A DNA stretch of 64,000 nt. Origin: Sanguibacter antarcticus. Lineage in GTDB: Bacteria; Actinomycetota; Actinomycetes; Actinomycetales; Cellulomonadaceae. The stretch is from NCBI RefSeq assembly GCF_002564005.1, contig NZ_PDJG01000001.1:1674001-1738000 (forward strand), given 5' to 3'. The notes under the pieces were generated by a model. The model was not told the origin of the DNA and did not search any database. It worked only from the letters and a program-made list of their open reading frames with translations. Shown here piece after piece: positions 8,595 to 15,928 of this stretch. The position numbers and the translations under genes are program-made. How positions within the stretch are numbered: position 1 is the stretch's first letter; every line of letters starts with the position of its first letter.

Positions 8595-8618
8595 GCCGGG
8601 CGGCACAGACGACCTGCC

Positions 8619-10244
8619 TCAGAGCTCGAGGCGCGGCCAGTCGTGCAGGTCCTCTTGCATGCGCCGATCGTGCGTCGCGACGACGACCGCCGCAGGAGTG
8701 ACCCGCAGCGCCCGGGTCAGGTCGTCCACCAGGTCGATCGAGAGGTGGTTGGTCGGCTCGTCGAGGAACAGCACGTGCGGCGCAGCCAGGAGCGCGCACG
8801 CAAGATCCAGCCTGCGGCGCTGGCCCACGGAGAGCTCCTTCACCGGTCGGTCGAGATCCTCTTCAGAGAGGATGCCGAGGAAGGCGACCGGGACGAGCTG
8901 CTCGGGATCGAGCGCTCCGCGCTCGAGGAGCCGCAGGGCCAGCGCCGCGTACTCGTCGAAACCCGAGGCGTCGTCTCCTCGACGGACAGATCCTTCCTGA
9001 GCGACCACGCCGAGCCGGGCGTCTGGCAGGACCGCCCGGTATCCCCGGTCGAGCGCGACGGTCCCGGCGAGCGCCGCGAGCAGCGTCGACTTGCCAGCGC
9101 CGTTCACGCCGGTGAGGAGCAGGCGCCCCGAGGGCGGCACCATGATCCGCGCCCCAGGAAGATCGATCCGTGCCCGACCTCCCTCGCCGTCCACCCGCGG
9201 GTTCCGGACGTCCACGACCGGTGACCCAGGGTCCCACCCTGGTCGCATCGCCGGAAGGTCCGGGAAGTGCAGCGCCGGAGGCGGCGGCGGGATGTCGACA
9301 GCCTCCGCCTTGAGCTTCTCGACGAGCCGGTCGGCGGCTTTGACGTGGGTGCGGGCCCGCGTCGCCCGGCGGTTCTTCTGCGAGCCCTTGGGCGGCCGCC
9401 ACTCGTCCGAGAGCCCCTCGTACGTGAGATCGAGCCGGCGCGCGAGCTGCTCCGCGCGCTGCGTCTCCGCCCGGAAGCGCTGGCGCCACCGGTGCAGCGC
9501 CTGGTTCTTCACGAAGCGGTAGCCGACGTACCCGGGCTGCCCGTAGAGGACCGGGCGACCGTCGACGGACGGGTCGAGATCGAGGATCGCCGTCGCGACG
9601 TCGTCGAGCAGCTGCCGGTCGTGGGTGACGATGACGACTGCGCCGCCCCAGGCGCACAGCTCACGGGTGAGGAAGTCGATGCCCGCGCGGTCGAGGTGGT
9701 TCGTCGGTTCGTCGAGCAGGAGGATGTCGGCACGCTCCGCAAGCCGGCACGCGAGCCGGACCCGGAACCTCTCCCCGACCGAGAGCGTCTCGAGGAGGCG
9801 GTCGGCCTCGCGGCACGCGCCGAGCCGTGACAGCGCGACCCCGACCCGCCGGTCGGCGTCCCACGCACCGAGGTGCTCCGTGCGCGCGAGGATCGAGGCG
9901 AAGTCGGAGAGCGAACCGCTCCCGTGGTCGAACGACGCGGCCGCGTCCTCGAGATCGGCGGCCGCTCGACGGACCTCGGCCAACGACTCGCGCACGAGGT
10001 CACCGACCGTCTGTCCCGGAGCCACCACGAGCTCCTGCGCGACGACGGACCGCGTACCGACCACACGGACAGCACCGCTCATCGGCACGAGCTCGTCGGA
10101 GAGCAGGCGGAGCAGCGTCGTCTTTCCGGACCCGTTCTCACCGACGATCGCGAGCCGTTGCCCGCTGGACACGCGCAGCGTCACGTCGGCGATCACCGGT
10201 CGTCCCGGGTAGCCGAAGGACAGTCGGTCGGTCGTCAGATGCAC
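8619..10244 (-). CDS. ABC-F family ATPase (ribosome-associated type)
   Basis: The 541-residue protein has two ABC domains and no membrane segments. The first carries GENGSGKTT, a divergent signature ETLSVGERFRVRLA and LLLDEPTNHLD; the second carries GVNGAGKST, ELSVGQRRRLDLA and LFLDEPTNHL. The linker between them is charged (RFRAETQRAEQLARRLDLTYEG). This is the ABC-F class that acts on ribosomes, as translation factors or as antibiotic resistance by target protection; the subtype cannot be told by eye. GTG 10244 stands 6 nt after TATCGT (10256-10251), which predicts a leaderless mRNA. It is divergent from the DUF3054 gene. Confidence 0.85.
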   Translation of the reverse strand: MHLTTDRLSFGYPGRPVIADVTLRVSSGQRLAIVGENGSGKTTLLRLLSDELVPMSGAVRVVGTRSVVAQELVVAPGQTVGDLVRESLAEVRRAAADLEDAAASFDHGSGSLSDFASILARTEHLGAWDADRRVGVALSRLGACREADRLLETLSVGERFRVRLACRLAERADILLLDEPTNHLDRAGIDFLTRELCAWGGAVVIVTHDRQLLDDVATAILDLDPSVDGRPVLYGQPGYVGYRFVKNQALHRWRQRFRAETQRAEQLARRLDLTYEGLSDEWRPPKGSQKNRRATRARTHVKAADRLVEKLKAEAVDIPPPPPALHFPDLPAMRPGWDPGSPVVDVRNPRVDGEGGRARIDLPGARIMVPPSGRLLLTGVNGAGKSTLLAALAGTVALDRGYRAVLPDARLGVVAQEGSVRRGDDASGFDEYAALALRLLERGALDPEQLVPVAFLGILSEEDLDRPVKELSVGQRRRLDLACALLAAPHVLFLDEPTNHLSIDLVDDLTRALRVTPAAVVVATHDRRMQEDLHDWPRLEL

Positions 10245-10250
10245 CCCGCC

Positions 10251-10269
10251 ACGATACGCGCGGTACGGT
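10251..10269. promoter_or_regulatory. Divergent pair of -10 elements for the ABC-F and DUF3054 genes
   Basis: TATCGT on the minus strand (10256-10251) and TACGGT on the plus strand (10264-10269) are 7 bp apart, and each ends exactly 6 nt before its GTG start (10244 and 10276). Only 31 bp separate the two start codons, so each -35 region must fall inside the opposite gene. Confidence 0.6.
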
Positions 10270-10275
10270 CGGGAG

Positions 10276-10725
10276 GTGCTGACCCCTCGCAGATCGACTC
10301 TTCTCGTCGACGTCGTGTGCGTCCTCGTCTTCGCCGCAGCAGGCCGGTCGTCCCACGCGGAGCACGCGTCGATCGTGGGGCTGCTGACGACGGCGTGGCC
10401 GTTCCTCGTCGGGCTCGGCCTCGCGACGGTCCTCGCCGACGCGCTCGCGCGCCGGTGGCCCCGCAGCGACGGCCAGCGCGGTCCGCTCGCGATCCTGCCG
10501 TGGGGCTGGACCGTTCCCGTCGTCACGTGGGCGGTCGCCATGGGTCTGCGGACAGTGTCCGGTCACGGCGTGAGCGGTGCGTTCCCCCTCGTCGCCCTGG
10601 GATTCCTCGTCCTCGTGCTCCTCGGGTGGCGCGTCGCCGTCACGGCGGTCCGGTCCGCGATCAGGCGCCGAGGACCTCAGCGATCCGAGGCGCCAGTGCT
10701 CGGAACGCCTGGCCGCGGTGACTGA
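10276..10725 (+). CDS. DUF3054 integral membrane protein
   Basis: The 149-residue protein has four predicted membrane helices (about 8-24, 34-53, 70-90 and 100-122), the size and layout of the actinobacterial DUF3054 family, which has no known function. The C-terminal tail is basic. GTG 10276 has TACGGT ending 6 nt upstream and no ribosome binding site. The last 65 bp overlap the converging rdgB gene, so the C-terminal tail of this protein is encoded opposite the rdgB 3' end. Confidence 0.75.
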   Translation: MLTPRRSTLLVDVVCVLVFAAAGRSSHAEHASIVGLLTTAWPFLVGLGLATVLADALARRWPRSDGQRGPLAILPWGWTVPVVTWAVAMGLRTVSGHGVSGAFPLVALGFLVLVLLGWRVAVTAVRSAIRRRGPQRSEAPVLGTPGRGD

Positions 10726-11311
10726 TCGCGTTCTTCTCCGCAGGTGAGAGCTCGGCGCACGAGCGCACCTCGCCTGCCGGGCGCAGGATCGGGTCGTAGC
10801 CGAAGCCGCCCGCGCCGCGCGGGGCGGCGAGCAGGACCCCGACGAGCGCCCCGACCTCTACGGTCTCGTCGCCGTCCGGCGTGACGAGCGCTGCAGCGCA
10901 CACGAAGCGCGCGCCGCGGTGCTCCTCGCGGACGTCGACGAGCTGCGCTAGGAGGAGGTCGAGGTTGGCACGGTCGTCGCCGTGACGCCCCGACCATCGT
11001 GCCGAGAAGATCCCGGGCGCTCCGCCGAGGACGTCGACAGCGAGCCCCGAGTCGTCTGCGACAGCAGGCAGGCCGGTGGCCCGGGCGAGCACTCTCGCCT
11101 TGAGGAGCGCGTTCTCCGCGAACGTCAGCCCGTCCTCGACCGGCGGTGCGATGTCGAAGGCACCTGCACCGACCACGTCCTCGGGAACGAGCCCGGGTAC
11201 GGCACCGCTCTGAAGGAGGATCGCCCGGAGCTCCCCGACCTTGTGCTCGTTGTGCGTCGCCAGGACGAGTCGCGCTCGGTCCGGCGCGGTGGGCGCGATC
11301 TGGTCAGGCAC
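10661..11311 (-). CDS. rdgB: dITP/XTP pyrophosphatase (RdgB/Ham1)
   Basis: This 216-residue enzyme removes non-canonical purine nucleotides (dITP, XTP) by cutting them to the monophosphate. Seen are the N-terminal LATHNEHKVGELRAIL, the catalytic region LPAVADDSGLAVDVLGGAPGIFSARWSG and GFGYDPILRP near the C-terminus, all typical. GTG 11311 follows GAGGAGAG. It is 52 bp downstream of the metallohydrolase gene in the order murI, MBL hydrolase, rdgB. The 3' end overlaps the DUF3054 gene by 65 bp. RNase PH, usually found in this cluster, is absent. Confidence 0.95.
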   Translation of the reverse strand: MPDQIAPTAPDRARLVLATHNEHKVGELRAILLQSGAVPGLVPEDVVGAGAFDIAPPVEDGLTFAENALLKARVLARATGLPAVADDSGLAVDVLGGAPGIFSARWSGRHGDDRANLDLLLAQLVDVREEHRGARFVCAAALVTPDGDETVEVGALVGVLLAAPRGAGGFGYDPILRPAGEVRSCAELSPAEKNAISHRGQAFRALAPRIAEVLGA

Positions 11312-11363
11312 AGGGCTCTCCTCGTGTCGGCGGGTGGTGTCGGCGGGCGATGTCAGTGCGGGG

Positions 11364-12167
11364 TCACAGGACGTGGACGGCGCCCTGCACGGCCAGGTCG
11401 ACCGCCCCGGTGTACACGCTGCGGGCCTCAGCGAGCGAGACCTCGGGGTCGTTCCACGCGGGGACGTGGGTGAGCAGGAGCCGCGCAGCGCCCGCCTCCT
11501 GCGCGACGAGGCCTGCTCGTCGGCCCGTGAGGTGGATGCCACGCACCGTGTCGCGCCCCTCGACGAAGGCAGCCTCCGCGAGGAAGAGGTCGACCCCGGC
11601 TGCGAGCCCCACGAGGGCAGGGCAGCTGTCGGTGTCGCCGGTGTAGGCCAGGGTCGCGCGTGTGCCCGGGGCTGTGGTGCTCGGTCCGGTCACCCTGAAT
11701 CCGTAGGCCTGGACGGGATGCTCGACGACGAACGGCTCGATCTCGAGAGGCCCCACGGAGACGCGGACGCCGGGCTCCCACGCTGCGAAGGCGAGCTGGC
11801 CCGTCATCCGCTCGTCCGCAGGCAGACCGTACGCCTCGGCGACGCGCGACTCGGTGTCAGACGGGCCGTGCACGGGAGTCGGCCGGAGCGACGCGTCCCG
11901 CTCTGATCCGCGGACGGGGTGGTACTTGCGATACACGTAGTACCCGCACAGGTCCGCGAAGTGGTCAGGGTGCGTATGGGTGATCGCGACCGCGTCGACG
12001 TCGAACGGGTCGAGGATCTGCTGCAGGGCCCCGAGCGAGCCGCTCCCGAGATCGAGGAGGAGGGACCAGGTCCGACCAGCGGCGTCGTCCGCCTGCACGA
12101 GGTAGCACGACGCGGGTGACGACGGGGAGGGGAACGAGCCGGCCATCCCGACGATCGTCAGCTTCAT
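11364..12167 (-). CDS. MBL-fold metallohydrolase, Rv1339-like (putative cAMP phosphodiesterase)
   Basis: The 267-residue protein carries the metallo-beta-lactamase motif THTHPDH (His64, His66, Asp68, His69) and later metal ligands in TGDTDSC and LLLTHVPAW. It is similar in length and gene order (between murI and rdgB) to Mycobacterium tuberculosis Rv1339, which has been shown to hydrolyse cAMP; other relatives are RNase Z-like. The start overlaps the murI stop codon (ATGA), so the two are coupled. The cAMP role is inferred from the family and position; an adenylate cyclase lies elsewhere in this window. Confidence 0.82.
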   Translation of the reverse strand: MKLTIVGMAGSFPSPSSPASCYLVQADDAAGRTWSLLLDLGSGSLGALQQILDPFDVDAVAITHTHPDHFADLCGYYVYRKYHPVRGSERDASLRPTPVHGPSDTESRVAEAYGLPADERMTGQLAFAAWEPGVRVSVGPLEIEPFVVEHPVQAYGFRVTGPSTTAPGTRATLAYTGDTDSCPALVGLAAGVDLFLAEAAFVEGRDTVRGIHLTGRRAGLVAQEAGAARLLLTHVPAWNDPEVSLAEARSVYTGAVDLAVQGAVHVL

Positions 12168-12970
12168 ACGATCGATTCCACCATGAGAACCTCAGGTCCG
12201 AGGAATCGGCGCGCCAGGCCAGAGAACGTCGCGGTGTCGCCTGTCGACTGGAAGCGGTGCGCCGGAGGTCCTGCAGTGAGCGCGCGCTCGAGGTCGTGCG
12301 CGACGAGCGTCTTGTAGACGTCCTTCGCCGTCTCCTCAGCACTGGAGACGAGCGTCACACCGTCGCCCATGACGTACGAGATGGCCCCGGTGAGCAAGGG
12401 GTAGTGGGTGCAGCCGAGGATGAGGGTGTCCACCCCTGCGTCCCGGATCGGATCGAGGTACCGGTGCGCGACCTCGAGCACCTGCGGTCCGGCCGTCACC
12501 CCTGCTTCGACGAGCTCGACGAAGTCCGGGCACGCCATGGGCGTCACGTGCAGGCCGGGCGCGACCGCGAGGGCGTCCTCGTAGGCACGCGACTCGATGG
12601 TCGCCCGCGTCCCGATCACCCCGACGCGCCCTGTCCTCGTCGCGGCGACGGCACGCCGGGCTGCCGGCAGGATGACCTCGACGACCGGGATCCCGTGCTT
12701 GATCGTGTACCGCTCACGCGCGTCCCGCAAGACGGCGGCGGACGCGCTGTTGCACGCGATGACGAGCATCTTGACGCCCTCGGCCACGAGAGAGTCCATG
12801 ATGTCGAGCGCAAGGGAACGGACCGTGGCCAGGGGCTGGGGTCCGTAGGGGGAATGGAGCGTGTCCCCGATGTAGTGGATGGACTCGTTAGGGAGCTGGT
12901 CGAGGATCGACCGAGCAACGGTCAGTCCTCCCACACCGGAGTCAAAGATGCCGATCGGAGCGTCGTTCAC
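12164..12970 (-). CDS. murI: Glutamate racemase
   Basis: The 268-residue enzyme makes D-glutamate for peptidoglycan. The two catalytic cysteines are Cys73 in ACNSASA and Cys187 in GCTHYPLL; the N-terminal [11 protein letters not shown] holds Asp10. GTG 12970 has TAGTCT (12982-12977) ending 6 nt before it and no ribosome binding site, so it is predicted leaderless. It is first in the operon murI, MBL hydrolase, rdgB. Confidence 0.97.
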   Translation of the reverse strand: MNDAPIGIFDSGVGGLTVARSILDQLPNESIHYIGDTLHSPYGPQPLATVRSLALDIMDSLVAEGVKMLVIACNSASAAVLRDARERYTIKHGIPVVEVILPAARRAVAATRTGRVGVIGTRATIESRAYEDALAVAPGLHVTPMACPDFVELVEAGVTAGPQVLEVAHRYLDPIRDAGVDTLILGCTHYPLLTGAISYVMGDGVTLVSSAEETAKDVYKTLVAHDLERALTAGPPAHRFQSTGDTATFSGLARRFLGPEVLMVESIV

Positions 12971-13004
12971 CCCCAGAGACTATCGCTGAGGACCCCCGCC
13001 ACAT

Positions 13005-13042
13005 AAAAAAGCATCGGCCCGCACGGTGTCCGTGCGGGCCGA
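13005..13042 (-). terminator. Rho-independent terminator (minus strand)
   Basis: A perfect 13-bp GC-rich stem (13014-13026 with 13030-13042) with a 3-nt loop is followed on the minus strand by six T residues (13010-13005). It ends transcription of the small membrane protein gene at 13121-13276 before murI. It is the only classical U-tract terminator seen in the window. Confidence 0.92.
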
Positions 13043-13120
13043 CGCCCAATGTCTGTGACCCTGCGCGATCTCAGCCCGAGGGCTTCGTCATCGGGCTGCT
13101 GGATCAGCGGGAGAGGTGAG

Positions 13121-13276
13121 CTAGATTCTCGACTTGCCGCGGCCGACCACGCCGAGGATCAGGCTGACGACAAGGACGATGATTCCGATCCAGATGAGGA
13201 ACTTCGCGGCTTCGACGGCAACGCCGAAGACGAGAAGGACAACGCCGACGATCAGGATGAGCAGCCATGAAGGCAT
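13121..13276 (-). CDS. Small two-helix membrane protein, 51 residues
   Basis: The product is almost wholly two hydrophobic helices (LLILIVGVVLLVFGVAVEAA and FLIWIGIIVLVVSLILGVV) with a basic tail GRGKSRI, a layout common among short actinobacterial membrane proteins of unknown role. ATG 13276 was chosen because AGAGGA lies 6 nt upstream; a longer version would start with a hydrophilic stretch in the promoter region. It is monocistronic, with a clear terminator downstream. Confidence 0.75.
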   Translation of the reverse strand: MPSWLLILIVGVVLLVFGVAVEAAKFLIWIGIIVLVVSLILGVVGRGKSRI

Positions 13277-13403
13277 GGGGATCCTCTTCTCATTCGTTCC
13301 CCGGTGCGGAGTGTCCGCGGTGGGGCGATGAACTTCATCCTGGCAGGACCTTGACAAGTGCGCATCTTGAGGGGAGGACCAATTTTTCTGAGCGCCCTGC
13401 TCG

Positions 13404-14222
13404 CTACCGACGCCCTCGGCTCGCGCGGTAGTCCCGCAGCAGGCAGTCGGTCAACGACTCTTGGAGATACCCAGCGAGCAGGAAGACAGACCCGAGAAAG
13501 ATGCGTGGACCAGAGAACTCGGCGGAGTCGTCGGGGTGCAGGTGCTCTTCGCCGGAGAGCATCGCGTCGACCTGATCGTCGTCGACGTCCCTGCTCGTCC
13601 TCGCGGCGTCGAGGGCATCGTCCGTCGCACCGACCGGCTCCGGACCAGACGGGTCGCCCCACGTCGCGGTCACCGCGTCGTAGAGGTCTTGCGAGTCGTC
13701 GTCGGTCCGCAGGTCGAGCCGTTCCCCGATGACGAGCCGGATGTCCGCCAGCGCGCCGGCGATGGCCTCGGCCTCCTCGTGGAGGACGACGAACTCGAGC
13801 TGACGTTCCTCGTCCGACGACGGAGCGGCCTCGAGCAGCAGCTGCGCGAAGAGCAGGAGACGCTCCACCTTCGTCTGGCGGAGGTCGTCGTCGGTGAACC
13901 GCCGGAACTCCCGAGCGATCTCGGGGTCGCTCGACGCGTCGGGGAGGAGTCGGCGCACAGCAGGATCGGTGGGCGGGCGCACCGGCTCGTCGTCGAGCCC
14001 GTCGAAGAGCTCGCGCAGGCCGTCGGTCGGCTCGTCCGTCGGCTCGCCTTCGGCCTCGTGGCCGTCCTCGTCGACGTCGACGTCACCGAAGACACCCTCC
14101 TCGCCGCCGAGGAGCTCCACCACGTCACCGGTCACCTGGGCGAGGACCAGCCGCTCAGGGGTGGAGAGGCCCGCGACGTACACGCGTTCCTCGTCGTCGC
14201 TCGTCTCAAATGGCCGGACCAC
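13404..14222 (-). CDS. DUF2017 family protein
   Basis: The 272-residue acidic protein begins [30 protein letters not shown] and ends with a conserved helical part holding LGSVFLLAGYLQESL, as in DUF2017 proteins, which regularly follow clpS in actinobacteria. A low-complexity acidic insert (DVDVDEDGHEAEGEPTDEPTDG) lies at about residues 48-70. The GTG at 14222 shares its first base with the clpS stop codon (TAGTG), so translation is coupled. No enzymatic motif is seen. A role in the ClpS/Clp protease pathway is suggested only by position. Confidence 0.8.
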   Translation of the reverse strand: MVRPFETSDDEERVYVAGLSTPERLVLAQVTGDVVELLGGEEGVFGDVDVDEDGHEAEGEPTDEPTDGLRELFDGLDDEPVRPPTDPAVRRLLPDASSDPEIAREFRRFTDDDLRQTKVERLLLFAQLLLEAAPSSDEERQLEFVVLHEEAEAIAGALADIRLVIGERLDLRTDDDSQDLYDAVTATWGDPSGPEPVGATDDALDAARTSRDVDDDQVDAMLSGEEHLHPDDSAEFSGPRIFLGSVFLLAGYLQESLTDCLLRDYRASRGRR

Positions 14223-14515
14223 TAGTCCCCGCTCCGTTGCATCGTCGCCCACAGTCCGAAGGAGTGCATCGCACGCACGTCCATCTCGACCTTTTCTCGA
14301 CCTCCGGTGGACACGACCGCGTTGCCGTCCTCGTGCACCTGGAGCATGAGGCGGTGGGCCTTGCGCTCGGAGTACCCGAAGTAGCTCTCGAACACGTACG
14401 CGACGTAGTTCATGAGGTTGATCGGGTCGTTCCACACGAGCGTGACCCATGGCTCGGCACCCTGAGCATCGGCATCGACGTGGGTGGCCACGTCGGAACT
14501 CGTCCTGACATTCAC
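14222..14515 (-). CDS. clpS: ATP-dependent Clp protease adaptor ClpS
   Basis: The 97-residue protein has the ClpS fold signature [20 protein letters not shown] and the binding-pocket segment [15 protein letters not shown]. ClpS binds proteins with destabilising N-terminal residues and hands them to the Clp ATPase. GTG 14515 has TACAGT (14527-14522) ending 6 nt upstream, which predicts a leaderless start. It is divergent from pncB and coupled to the DUF2017 gene. Confidence 0.95.
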   Translation of the reverse strand: MNVRTSSDVATHVDADAQGAEPWVTLVWNDPINLMNYVAYVFESYFGYSERKAHRLMLQVHEDGNAVVSTGGREKVEMDVRAMHSFGLWATMQRSGD

Positions 14516-14521
14516 GGAACC

Positions 14522-14558
14522 ACTGTAGGGCCTCGCTCGGGCGCCGGTGCCCTACCGT
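14522..14558. promoter_or_regulatory. Divergent -10 elements for clpS and pncB
   Basis: TACAGT on the minus strand (14527-14522) lies 6 nt before the clpS GTG, and TACCGT on the plus strand (14553-14558) lies 7 nt before the pncB ATG. The start codons are only 50 bp apart and neither has a purine-rich ribosome binding site. Confidence 0.6.
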
Positions 14559-14565
14559 TGGGCGC

Positions 14566-15888
14566 ATGGGTACAGCACTGCTCACCGACAGGTACGAACT
14601 CACCATGCTCCAGGCCGCGCTGGCCGACGGCACCGCGGACCGCCACTGCGTGTTCGAGGTCTTCACACGACGGCTGCCGTCGTGGCGCCGGTACGGCGTC
14701 CTCGCCGGGACCGGGCGGGTGCTGGAGCTGCTCCCGACCTTCCGGTTCGAGGCCGACGACCTCGAGTGGCTCGCCCAGGCACGGGTCGTCGACGACCGCA
14801 CGCTCGACTACCTCGCGGGGTACCGCTTCACCGGTGAGATCCGCGGATACGCGGAAGGAGAAGCCTTTTTTCCCTCCAGCCCGGTCATGGTCGTCGAAGG
14901 CACGTTCGCTGAAGCAGTCCTCCTCGAGACGCTCGTGCTCTCCGTCCTCAACTACGACTCCGCCGTCGCGTCGGCAGCGTCTCGCATGACGAGCGCAGCG
15001 GCCGGCCGCCCCTGCCTCGAGATGGGATCGCGTCGCGCGCACGAGCGGGCCGCCGTCGCGGCGGCCCGCGCGGCGTTCGTCGCCGGGTTCGCTGGCACGT
15101 CCAACCTCGAGGCTGGACGACGTTACGGCCTCGCGACGATCGGGACCGCCGCGCACGCTTTCACCCTCTTGCACGACGACGAGACGAACGCATTCCGTTC
15201 CCAGGTCGCGTCCGCAGGCTCGTCGACGACCCTTCTCGTCGACACCTACGACGTCACCCGAGGGGTCGAGCGCGCGATCCAGGTGGCTGGGACCGGCCTC
15301 GGCGCAGTCCGGCTCGACTCCGGCGACCTCGGTGTCCAGGCTGTCGAGGTCCGCCGACAGCTCGACCAGCTCGGGGCGACCGGCACCCGGATCACCGTGA
15401 CGTCTGATCTCGACGAGTACGCGATCGCTTCCCTCGCCGCGTCGCCGGTCGACTCGTACGGGGTCGGCACCAAGCTCGTCACGGGGTCGGGTGCCCCGAC
15501 GTGCGGGATGGTCTACAAGCTTGTCGCCCGCGAGGGTGCCTCCGGCGAGCTCGAGCCGGTGGCGAAGACCTCAGCCTCGAAGACGAGCGTGGGCGGGCGC
15601 AAGTCGGCTGCACGCCAGATCGGCGACGACGGCAGGGCCGTCGCCGAGGTGATCGTCGACGGTCCCGCCGACCAGGTCGCAGCCTGGGTCTCCGACTCCG
15701 CCGACCTGCGTCCGCTGCACCAGCCGCTCGTCACCGACGGCGTCGTCGACTCTCGCTGGGTCGGAGCACCCGGGGTGCGCGCCGCCGCCGACCGCCACCA
15801 GAGGTCGCGCGACGAGCTCCCTCGCGGAGCCCGTCGCCTCTCGACCGGAGACGTCGCGATCCCCACGACGACGCTCACGCTCGACTGA
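14566..15888 (+). CDS. pncB: Nicotinate phosphoribosyltransferase
   Basis: The 440-residue enzyme joins nicotinate to PRPP with ATP to give nicotinate mononucleotide, the salvage entry to NAD. Typical sequences are LLTDRYELTMLQAAL at the N-terminus, FVAGFAGTSNLEAGRRYGL with its basic substrate residues, and IRVDSGDL-like VRLDSGDLGVQAVEVR. The ATG is preceded by TACCGT at 7 nt, a leaderless layout. It is separated from the converging helicase gene by a strong hairpin. Confidence 0.95.
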   Translation: MGTALLTDRYELTMLQAALADGTADRHCVFEVFTRRLPSWRRYGVLAGTGRVLELLPTFRFEADDLEWLAQARVVDDRTLDYLAGYRFTGEIRGYAEGEAFFPSSPVMVVEGTFAEAVLLETLVLSVLNYDSAVASAASRMTSAAAGRPCLEMGSRRAHERAAVAAARAAFVAGFAGTSNLEAGRRYGLATIGTAAHAFTLLHDDETNAFRSQVASAGSSTTLLVDTYDVTRGVERAIQVAGTGLGAVRLDSGDLGVQAVEVRRQLDQLGATGTRITVTSDLDEYAIASLAASPVDSYGVGTKLVTGSGAPTCGMVYKLVAREGASGELEPVAKTSASKTSVGGRKSAARQIGDDGRAVAEVIVDGPADQVAAWVSDSADLRPLHQPLVTDGVVDSRWVGAPGVRAAADRHQRSRDELPRGARRLSTGDVAIPTTTLTLD

Positions 15889-15890
15889 GC

Positions 15891-15928
15891 AGTGGCGGTC
15901 CGGCGCTCAGCCGCGCCGGACCGTCACT
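15891..15928. terminator. Bidirectional terminator between pncB and the helicase gene
   Basis: A 16-bp stem with one G-T pair (15891-15906 with 15913-15928) and a 6-nt loop fills the 35-bp gap between two converging genes. It overlaps the helicase stop codon at 15924. Confidence 0.8.
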
